Of a stretch of DNA of 5,032 nucleotides, positions 1 through 4,484 are shown piece by piece. The translations under genes and the position numbers were made by a program. Origin of the DNA: Opitutales bacterium (lineage in GTDB: Bacteria; Verrucomicrobiota; Verrucomicrobiia; Opitutales; Oceanipulchritudinaceae); contig SKLD01000462.1 of NCBI GenBank assembly GCA_007123395.1, positions 1-5,032 of the forward strand. Direction: 5' to 3'. Every line of letters begins with the position of its first letter. The first letter of the stretch is position 1. The notes under the pieces were generated by a model. It ran no database searches. It was not told the origin of the DNA and saw nothing but the letters and a program-made list of their open reading frames with translations.

Positions 1-383
1 AGCACCGCTGTTACACTCGTCACGCCGGCCACGCTGACCACGGCGGTGACCGTGTTGAGGAGCAGGAAAAAACCGAGATACACCCGTCCCATGCGGGCGT
101 AGCCGTGCAGGAGACTCTCGCCCGCCGCCGCCGCGTAACGGTGTCCGTATTCAAAGAACGGATACTTAAAGAGATTCACGAGCAGGACGATGCCGAGCAA
201 CTGCCAGCCGAATTCCGCCCCCGCCCGTGTCGATTGCACGATATGCGACACACCGATGGCCGCCCCCGCCATGAGCAAGCCCGGACCGAGCGCGCGCCAC
301 AGGCGCAGACGCGCGGGCGCAGAGGATTGTCCGGCGGAGCCGTCCGTCGCCCCGCCGTCGTCGTTGGGTTGATCCATCGCCAT
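1..383 (-). CDS. NRAMP-family (divalent metal transporter-like) membrane protein, N-terminal part
   Basis: The open frame starts at ATG 383 and runs off the left edge, giving 127 complete codons. An in-frame ATG at 377 is an alternative start. After a hydrophilic, Gly/Ser-rich N-terminus of about 28 residues comes GPGLLMAGAAIGVSH (33-47), then STRAGAEFG and VNLFKYPFFEYG (69-80). A third hydrophobic stretch lies at about 101-128. The GPGLL...AGAxFG...N layout is that of NRAMP transmembrane segments 1-2. NRAMP proteins are inner-membrane, usually proton-coupled, Mn2+/Fe2+ importers. In canonical members TM1 carries the metal-binding Asp-Pro-Gly-Asn. Here the aligned residues read Gly-Val-Ser-His, so the metal-liganding Asp and Asn are replaced. 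I recall the GVSH form as a recurrent divergent subgroup, so its substrate should not be assumed to be manganese. There is no SD before the start. The upstream leader is strongly structured (387-473). The family call is confident; the substrate is unknown. Confidence 0.85.
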   Translation of the reverse strand, partial: MAMDQPNDDGGATDGSAGQSSAPARLRLWRALGPGLLMAGAAIGVSHIVQSTRAGAEFGWQLLGIVLLVNLFKYPFFEYGHRYAAAAGESLLHGYARMGRVYLGFFLLLNTVTAVVSVAGVTSVTAV

Positions 384-386
384 AAG

Positions 387-438
387 GAGAAAACCCGTGT
401 CGATGCCCCATGAGCTTGCCTCCGGCAAGGGTTTTCTC
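387..438. repeat. 10-bp inverted repeat enclosing an inner hairpin (structured leader, stem 1)
   Basis: GAGAAAACCC (387-396) is perfectly complementary to GGGTTTTCTC (429-438). Inside lies a second stem, CTTGCC (415-420) with GGCAAG (424-429) around the loop TCC; the two helices meet at 429. The structure ends 4 nt before the minus-strand ATG at 383, so in that transcript it would fold directly against the start codon. On the plus strand it would occlude the AAGGAG at 384-389. It could be a 5' leader control element or a protein-binding palindrome. The repeat is plain to see, but its role is inference. Confidence 0.6.
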
Positions 439-471
439 GTCAGGGTCCGGCATCATTGCAGCCGACCCTGA
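397..471 (+). CDS. possible 24-residue leader-type small ORF
   Basis: AAGGAG at 384-389 stands 7 nt before GTG 397, and the frame runs to TGA at 469-471. The product would be a 24-residue basic peptide beginning MSMPHELASGKG. An ATG at 403 is a second possible start. This is the only well-placed SD-like sequence I saw in the window. The ORF lies inside stem 1 and ends in the right arm of stem 2, as a leader peptide coupled to RNA folding might. There is no run of regulatory codons. The AAGGAG may also be chance, since it sits directly upstream of the opposite-strand NRAMP start. This is a speculative call. Confidence 0.15.
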   Translation: MSMPHELASGKGFLVRVRHHCSRP

Positions 472-473
472 CG
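438..473. repeat. long near-perfect inverted repeat / stem-loop (stem 2)
   Basis: CGTCAGGGTC (438-447) is exactly complementary to GACCCTGACG (464-473). As RNA it can form an even longer stem: GTCAGGGT with ACCCTGAC, then CGGC (448-451) with GCCG (461-464), leaving one bulged C at 447 and a nine-base loop. It abuts stem 1 and is not followed by a T-run on either strand. It also lies between divergent genes, so a Rho-independent terminator is unlikely. A structured 5' leader or an operator for a regulator of either flanking gene is more plausible. Confidence 0.65.
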
Positions 474-480
474 TTGCGAT

Positions 481-504
481 GTCGGGGGGTTATATCCCTC
501 CGAC
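481..504 (+). repeat. 9-bp GC-rich stem-loop (stem 3)
   Basis: GTCGGGGGG (481-489) pairs with CCCTCCGAC (496-504) around the loop TTATAT. As plus-strand RNA all nine pairs form, one of them G-U (486/499). On the minus strand the same position would be an A-C mismatch, so the structure favours plus-strand transcription. TTACTTAC follows, which is too weak a U-tract for a confident terminator. The loop read on the minus strand gives TATAAC (494-489), a possible -10 for the NRAMP gene, though I see no matching -35. Confidence 0.45.
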
Positions 505-563
505 TTACTTACGAACACGAGCGCTTGCCCCCTGCCGCGCATGCTGTCAGCCTGCTTTTTGAT

Positions 564-1148
564 ATGCGATGGATGCTGACGGTTTCGTTTTGCGCCTCCG
601 CGCTACTCCTCGGCGGGTGCGCATGGACGATCGTCCCGCCGCCGCTGCCGGACGAGGCGGAAAGCGAGACCGTGTTTCTCACCGATTACGGGCGGCACGC
701 GCGTCTCGGCCTTCCGGCGGACGACCGCACCGTCTGGGAATGGGGCTTCGGCGACTGGGACTACTACGCCCTCGAAGACCGCGGCACGTGGTCGAGCCTC
801 CGCGCCCTCTCCTTCTTCGGGCGCTCCACCCTCGCGCGGCGACCCCTGCCGCCGAGTATCGACGCCGACCAGTTCCGCTCCGCGGCCGGCGGCGTGCGCA
901 CTGTCGCCATTGAGGTGGAGCGCGGAAAGGCCGCCGAGCTGCTTGCTGAACTTGAAGCTCAGTGGGAACGCGGTCTCGAATACGGCGAAGCTCATCGTGG
1001 GCAGGACAACCTGAGTTTTGTCCGCGCGGAGGAACGCTACCACCTCTTTCGCAACTCCAACGCCAAAATCGCCACATGGCTGCGTACCCTCGGTTGTGAG
1101 GTGTCGGGCGCGCCCCTCCTCTCCAAGTTCCGTCTCAGCGAACCCTAG
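564..1148 (+). CDS. small lipoprotein, DUF2459-like, function unknown
   Basis: ATG 564 is chosen because it gives a compact lipoprotein signal peptide: MRWML, a hydrophobic core, then the lipobox Leu-Gly-Gly-Cys with Cys19 as the lipidated residue. The product has 194 residues. The upstream TTG at 456 would bury this signal behind 36 unrelated residues. After a Pro-rich linker (25-29) come a segment with DYGRHARLGLP (41-51), the aromatic motif EWGFGDWDYYAL (59-70) and a C-terminal LFRNSNAKIATWLRTLGC (161-178). From memory these match in order the GWHT..LP, W-x-F/Y-GWGD and NxCNxW-type blocks of DUF2459 proteins, a poorly understood family. His45 is kept. The expected Cys of the N-x-C-N block is Ser (Asn164-Ser-Asn), so any cysteine-based activity would be lost. 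The lipoprotein call is firm; the family is moderate. Confidence 0.72.
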   Translation: MRWMLTVSFCASALLLGGCAWTIVPPPLPDEAESETVFLTDYGRHARLGLPADDRTVWEWGFGDWDYYALEDRGTWSSLRALSFFGRSTLARRPLPPSIDADQFRSAAGGVRTVAIEVERGKAAELLAELEAQWERGLEYGEAHRGQDNLSFVRAEERYHLFRNSNAKIATWLRTLGCEVSGAPLLSKFRLSEP

Positions 1149-1169
1149 CACCTGCCGACAGGCGGAAAG

Positions 1170-1192
1170 AACCGCGTTTTTTTCTCGCGGTT
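1170..1192. terminator. hairpin after the lipoprotein gene, weak terminator candidate
   Basis: AACCGCG (1170-1176) pairs with CGCGGTT (1186-1192) around a T-rich nine-base loop. It begins 22 bases after the lipoprotein stop and lies before the aldo/keto reductase. The T-run is in the loop and only TTCGG-type sequence follows the stem, so it is not a classical intrinsic terminator. It is offered as the probable 3' boundary of the lipoprotein transcript. Confidence 0.3.
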
Positions 1193-1257
1193 TCGGCACC
1201 TTATTCTTGGATCGAAGAGTCAACCATTACCGAAACAAAAAATAGAAAAGAATCCCC

Positions 1258-2244
1258 ATGAAATACAGAAAACTCGGCCACAGCGGCCTCCGCGTCTCGC
1301 CCCTCTGCCTCGGCACGATGAATTTCGGGCCTTATACGGAAGAAAACGACAGCTTTGCCATCATGGACGCCGCCCTTGCAGCGGGCGTGCAGTTTTTCGA
1401 CACCGCCGATGTCTACGGGCAGAAGGCGGGCGAAGGCGTTACCGAGGCCATCCTCGGCCGGTGGTTCGCGCAGGGCGGCCTCCGCCGCGAGAAGACTGTT
1501 CTCGCCACCAAAGTCTACAATCCGATGAACAAGGAGGGCGTCGACGATCCCAACGACGAGCGGATCCTCAACGCGCGCAAGATCATCCGCAACTGCGAGC
1601 GCAGCCTTGAGCGCCTGCAAACCGACTACATCGACCTCTACCAAATGCACCACATCGACCGCGACTGCCCGGTCGACGAAATCCTCCTCGCCTTTGAGAC
1701 GCTGCACCGCCAGGGAAAGATTCGCTACATCGGCTCCTCCAACTTCGCGGGGTGGGACATCGCCACCTTCAACCAAGAGGCCGCGCGCCGGAACTCCCTT
1801 CGCCTCATCTCCGAGCAAAGCATATATAATCTCGAAAACCGAGCCATCGAAGCGGAAGTCATTCCCGCCTGCCGCCACTACGGACTCGGCATCATCCCAT
1901 GGAGCCCGCTCGCCGGGGGACTCCTCGGCGGTGCCCTCGGGAAGCGCGAAAGCGGTCGCCGCGCCCGCCCCGGCATGGACAAGCGCATCGAAGCCGCCCG
2001 TCCGAAACTCGAAAAATGGGAATCGCTGTGCAAAGACATCGGCCAGCCGCCGGCCGCCGTCGCCCTCGCTTGGCTCCTCCACAACCCCGCCGTGACCGCT
2101 CCCATCATCGGCCCGCGCACCGTCGAGCAGTTCAATGAGACCCTCCCCGTCCTTGATCTCAGCCTCGGCGAAGCCACCCTCGCCAAGATCGACGAAATCT
2201 TCCCCGGCCCCGGCGGCGAAGCCCCCGTCAATTACGCGTGGTGA
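1258..2244 (+). CDS. aldo/keto reductase
   Basis: This is a complete 328-residue cytosolic NAD(P)H-dependent oxidoreductase of the AKR TIM-barrel family, at the usual length. It opens with MKYRKLGHSGLRVSPLCLGT, the typical first strand. The catalytic tetrad is visible: Asp48 and Tyr53 in FFDTADVYG, Lys85 in LATKVYNP, and His131 in DLYQMHH. GSSNF (159-163) and PWSPLAGGLL (214-223) follow. PIIGPRTVEQ (282-291) is the C-terminal cofactor-phosphate segment. The C-terminus FPGPGGEAPVNYAW resembles the AKR subgroup that reduces aldehydes or sugar-derived carbonyls; the substrate cannot be read from sequence. Only a weak purine stretch (GAAAAGAA) precedes the ATG. The gene seems monocistronic: 109 bases with a hairpin lie before it, and an unrelated opposite-strand relic begins at its stop codon. 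Confidence 0.95.
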   Translation: MKYRKLGHSGLRVSPLCLGTMNFGPYTEENDSFAIMDAALAAGVQFFDTADVYGQKAGEGVTEAILGRWFAQGGLRREKTVLATKVYNPMNKEGVDDPNDERILNARKIIRNCERSLERLQTDYIDLYQMHHIDRDCPVDEILLAFETLHRQGKIRYIGSSNFAGWDIATFNQEAARRNSLRLISEQSIYNLENRAIEAEVIPACRHYGLGIIPWSPLAGGLLGGALGKRESGRRARPGMDKRIEAARPKLEKWESLCKDIGQPPAAVALAWLLHNPAVTAPIIGPRTVEQFNETLPVLDLSLGEATLAKIDEIFPGPGGEAPVNYAW

Positions 2245-2370
2245 TTGATAGGGGTGCTCGAAAATCGGTTCGAGCACAAGGCGAAGCGCCTGTTGCACCA
2301 CGCGGTCTTTCACTGCGGGGCTGACCAGGGGGCGCTTCTCCCTCTCCTCGCCGGGCTTGGAAAGCATCCT
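2245..2370 (-). pseudogene. fragment of a group II intron-type reverse transcriptase
   Basis: Read on the minus strand, this stretch encodes KPG followed by a block with KRPLVSPAVKDRVVQQAL and then RLVLEPIFEHPYQS. From memory this is the N-terminal RT signature of group II intron maturases and relatives: KPGG..RPLGIPTVxDRVVQxAxxxVLEPIFE..F..SYGFRP. About 40 residues remain. A stop lies in frame upstream at 2373-2371. The similarity ends at the serine codon antisense to the reductase stop, so the expected YGFRP and the catalytic YxDD are absent. It is therefore a dead remnant. The perfect hairpin at 2254-2277 falls on the codons for VLEPIFEH. A DGR- or CRISPR-associated RT origin is possible but fits less well because of the RPL..P..DRVVQ spacing. 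Confidence 0.78.
2254..2277. repeat. 9-bp perfect inverted repeat just after the aldo/keto reductase
   Basis: GTGCTCGAA (2254-2262) and TTCGAGCAC (2269-2277) flank a six-base loop. A second small hairpin, AGGCG-AAG-CGCCT (2279-2291), follows at once. There is no T-run. The repeat coincides with RT relic codons (VLEPIFEH), which may be its whole explanation. In its present place, 9 bases after the reductase stop, it could also protect the 3' end of that mRNA. Confidence 0.4.
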
Positions 2371-2395
2371 CTACAAACAACGACACGACACCATC

Positions 2396-3355
2396 ATGCG
2401 TTTCTCACCCGGCATCTACGAACACGCGGCGGCGCTCATTGGGCGCACGCCGCGGGAGGTGTCCCGCGATGCAACACTCCTCGCGGATGCACATGCGGCG
2501 GCGTGGGCGCGCTACCGCCACCCCCTCGTCGTGGCCGGCATCGATGTCTACAACCTCGAACCGGAAGCCTACGGCGCGGTGGTCGATACGCCCATGGGGA
2601 ATGAGGTTCCGTCTATCACGACGCGCCCTTGCGCGGAGATCGAGAATCTCGCGGACCTTACCCCGCTAAAGCCGCTGGCGCACGCGCGCATCCGCGGTGT
2701 CCTCGCAGCGGGCAAGGCATTGGTGGATCGGTGCCGGGGCGCGGAAGTGCGTATTCCCGTCTGCGGCCCCTTTGCGCTCGGCATGGGTCTGGTCGGTCTC
2801 GATGCCCTCCTCATGGCCACAGTCGAGGATCCGAACGCGCTGAACGCCGCGCTCGAGCACCTGCTTGCCGGCCAAGTCAACTACCTCCGCGCCATTCACG
2901 CCGCAGGCCTCCGCCCGATCTTTTTTGAGTCCGGCACCTGCCCTCCTCTGCTCCCCGCGCAGAGTTTCGCCCGGATCGAGGCACCATTGCTCAAGCGGCT
3001 CTTCGCCGTATCGCACGAGCTCTTCAGGGAAGCCCCGCCCTGTGTCATCGGCGGGGATGCCGCCCTCATTGCAAAGCACCTCTTTGAGACGGGTCCCGGC
3101 TGGGTCATCGCACCCTCCGAGACGGATCAGACCGCCTTCATGGAAACCGCCCAAGCGTATCCGGAAATCCATGTCCGCGTGAACCTGCCCGCAACCCTTC
3201 TCCTCGAAAACAATCCCCGCGCACTTGAAGCCGGAGCCCGCCGGGCTGTTGACCTGGCCCGCCGACACCCGAACACCTCGGTCGGCTGCGGCGTCGTGCC
3301 CTTCGAGACGCGTCCGGAAACGATTCTTCACCTACAAACCATCGTCGAATCATGA
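2396..3355 (+). CDS. uroporphyrinogen decarboxylase-superfamily protein (MtaA-like, divergent)
   Basis: ATG 2396 gives 319 residues beginning MRFSPGIYEHAAALIGRTP, the start I recall for this subgroup. The upstream TTG 2357 lies inside the RT relic and is rejected. Blocks typical of the URO-D/methylcobamide methyltransferase barrel are PVVDTP-like VVDTPMGNE (62-70), IPVCGPFALG (120-129), the Asp/Glu-rich central helices, FFESGTCPP (176-184), CVIGGD (216-221) and SVGCGVVPFETRPE (295-308). The N-terminal arginine signature of true HemE is missing, so haem synthesis is unlikely. MtaA-type methyltransferases bind zinc with His-x-Cys plus a late Cys. Here the HICG-like site reads Val-Ile-Gly-Gly (217-220) while the late Cys298 remains. 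Whether it still moves methyl groups is open. Its stop overlaps the ATG of a MetE-like relic (ATGA), suggesting former translational coupling. The fold is confident; the activity is unknown. Confidence 0.85.
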   Translation: MRFSPGIYEHAAALIGRTPREVSRDATLLADAHAAAWARYRHPLVVAGIDVYNLEPEAYGAVVDTPMGNEVPSITTRPCAEIENLADLTPLKPLAHARIRGVLAAGKALVDRCRGAEVRIPVCGPFALGMGLVGLDALLMATVEDPNALNAALEHLLAGQVNYLRAIHAAGLRPIFFESGTCPPLLPAQSFARIEAPLLKRLFAVSHELFREAPPCVIGGDAALIAKHLFETGPGWVIAPSETDQTAFMETAQAYPEIHVRVNLPATLLLENNPRALEAGARRAVDLARRHPNTSVGCGVVPFETRPETILHLQTIVES

Positions 3356-3552
3356 ATCAACCCGGCGGGCTCACCACCACCGTCGGATCGTAATTCGTCC
3401 TTCGACTGGCTTGCCGCGTTGCCGAACGCATCGGCTGGATCCACCCCGACTGCGGTTTCTGGATGCACCGACCCGGTGCCGCCGGCACCGCACCAGCCGG
3501 GGCTGCCGACCGAAGGTCTGGAAGCTACGGCTTTCCCGCCGCAGAACGATAG
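3352..3552 (+). pseudogene. collapsed MetE-like (methionine synthase II-type) gene relic
   Basis: An ATG overlapping the previous stop opens MNQPGGLTTTVGS, then meets TAA at 3391. In the +1 frame the text continues FDWLAALPN (3401-3427). Together these read TTTVGSY..FDWLAALP, the characteristic N-terminus of MetE C-terminal-domain-like proteins. Back in the original frame, VAERIGWIHPDCGFWM (3418-3465) follows. This matches the C-terminal segment whose Cys is a zinc ligand in MetE (NPDCG in E. coli). So both ends survive, separated by roughly 10 codons where about 300 are expected. There is one apparent extra base near 3391-3397 and a deletion junction near TTGCCGA (3419-3425), where the two frames meet. 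The frame ends at TAG 3550-3552; I cannot align the last 25 codons with confidence. An intact gene would have used a folate- or corrinoid-borne methyl group, or another thiol transfer. The call is made from memory of the family. Confidence 0.72.
3474..3490. repeat. 7-bp GC hairpin between convergent genes
   Basis: CGGTGCC (3474-3480) pairs with GGCACCG (3484-3490) around the loop GCC. It lies inside the MetE-like relic, between the URO-D-like gene and the convergent adenosyltransferase, where a bidirectional terminator could sit. No T-run follows on either strand, so intrinsic termination is not supported. An eight-C run ends at 3583, touching the adenosyltransferase stop codon. Confidence 0.3.
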
Positions 3553-3582
3553 CAGCCACGCTCCAGTCCTTCCCGCCCCCCC

Positions 3583-4107
3583 CTACTCCGCCGCCTCCGC
3601 TTCGCGCGCGAGCAGCCACAGCAAGTCGGACAACCGGTTGAGGAAGCGCATCGCCACGTCGTTCACGGGAGTCTCCCGGTGCAACGTGCAGACGCGCCGC
3701 TCCGCGCGGCGACAAACGGTGCGCGCAAAGTCAAAGGCCGTGCCCACCACAGTTTCACCGGATATCACCCAGCCGCTTAAACGGGTGCCCTTTGCTTCCA
3801 GTTCGCTGATCCACGCCTCGATCTCCGCCAGCGCGCTCTCCTCCAAACGGGGATACCCCTTCGCACGGTAGCGGTCAGTGTCCTCCGGCTGCACCGCCAG
3901 TTCCCCCATGAGGACGACAAGGTGTCGCTGCAAAGCCTCCACGCGTGTCCGCTGTGCCGCCGGCGCGAGGGCGCGGGCCATTCCCACGGCAGCATTCAAC
4001 TCGTCCACCGTGCCGTAGGCCTCCACCCGCGGATCATCCTTCGGCACGGCACGGTTGAACATCAACCGCGTCGTGCCGTCGTCTCCCTTCTTCGTCGTAA
4101 TCGACAT
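3583..4107 (-). CDS. PduO-type ATP:cob(I)alamin adenosyltransferase
   Basis: This complete 174-residue cytosolic enzyme transfers the adenosyl group of ATP to Co(I) corrinoids, making the coenzyme form of B12. The start at ATG 4107 puts the ATP-binding motif TTKKGDDGTT at residues 4-13, as in the family; longer frames to 4395 add only Arg-rich filler. Next come RVEAYGTVDELNAAVG (27-42), SGWVISGE (111-118, where most members have LPGG), the ATP/cobalamin-contacting TVCRRAERRV (130-139) and FLNRLSDLLWLLAR (155-168). All fit the PduO/MMAB trimeric helical-bundle type at normal length. Lys7 replaces the commoner Thr of TKTGD. No cobalamin riboswitch (B12 box) is seen upstream. The gene faces the URO-D-like gene. 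It is a general B12 salvage/assimilation function that need not be dedicated to its neighbours. Confidence 0.93.
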   Translation of the reverse strand: MSITTKKGDDGTTRLMFNRAVPKDDPRVEAYGTVDELNAAVGMARALAPAAQRTRVEALQRHLVVLMGELAVQPEDTDRYRAKGYPRLEESALAEIEAWISELEAKGTRLSGWVISGETVVGTAFDFARTVCRRAERRVCTLHRETPVNDVAMRFLNRLSDLLWLLAREAEAAE

Positions 4108-4484
4108 GGGCGCAGGCAAACACACCGCCGCCCGCTCCGCCACGGAAAAAACCTCCCGCCAATCAGTCCGCCGCCGCGAGAAGGGTCCGCACCGCCGGAT
4201 GCCCCGAAGGCGGCGAATATACCGCGCCCAAGAAAATGGGCGGCGCGGGCGCGTGAATCGCCGAAGTCGGGAAAATTTTGCGCCCGACATCGATACAGAC
4301 AGGCCCATACGATCCATCACCGGCTTACCGCGCCGCCGTTTCGCACCAGCCAAGTCGACTCCCACTCTCCATGCACGCCGGCCGGCGCCACTCAAACCGG
4401 CCCAGCCGCAGCCTTAACCTCCTCTCACTATCTTGAAGAAATATCTTGAGTTTGGGTTCCGGAGGCTCCATTGTTGCTTTTGTT
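4108..4484. other. 377-base intergenic region between divergent genes, with short inverted repeats
   Basis: No credible gene is seen on either strand; open frames here are Arg/Pro-rich products of high GC. Contents are as follows. CGCCCA (4225-4230) / TGGGCG (4237-4242) is a hairpin with the loop AGAAAA. GTCGGG (4266-4271) / CCCGAC (4283-4288) flanks AAAATTTT. A 12-bp palindrome CGCCGGCCGGCG lies at 4376-4387. The direct repeats TATCTTGA at 4429-4436 and 4442-4449 stand 13 bp apart, start to start, in an abruptly AT-rich stretch just before the transposase. No B12 box, tRNA or clear intrinsic terminator was found. Confidence 0.55.
4216..4221 (-). promoter_or_regulatory. possible -10 element for the adenosyltransferase
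   Basis: On the minus strand this reads TATATT, an AT-rich island in GC-rich surroundings about 110 bases before the adenosyltransferase ATG. No good -35 lies 16-18 bases upstream. The hairpin at 4225-4242 sits directly upstream. This is a weak candidate only. Confidence 0.2.

Noticed and set aside
430..475. Hammerhead ribozyme core (CUGACGAG...GAAA) on the minus strand
   Set aside because: CTGACGAGAAAA resembles the core, but no stem II separates CUGANGA from GAAA, so the fold cannot form.
603..1223. Long minus-strand open frame over the lipoprotein gene
   Set aside because: No recognisable motifs, whereas the plus-strand frame has a lipoprotein signal and conserved blocks.
1201..2367. 388-codon open frame antisense to the aldo/keto reductase
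   Set aside because: Its bulk is the mirror of a conserved, catalytically complete gene in GC-rich DNA. Only the first 40 codons, outside the reductase, look protein-like, and those are the RT relic reported separately.
2357..2395. TTG start at 2357 for the URO-D-like gene
   Set aside because: It lies within the RT relic, and the 13 extra residues do not match the family start I recall; ATG 2396 is preferred.
4108..4395. N-terminal extension of the adenosyltransferase
   Set aside because: The added residues are Arg-rich with no family match, and the motif TTKKGDDGTT sits at the normal distance from ATG 4107.
4108..4480. Cobalamin riboswitch upstream of the adenosyltransferase
   Set aside because: Expected from function, but no B12-box-like sequence was found on the minus strand.
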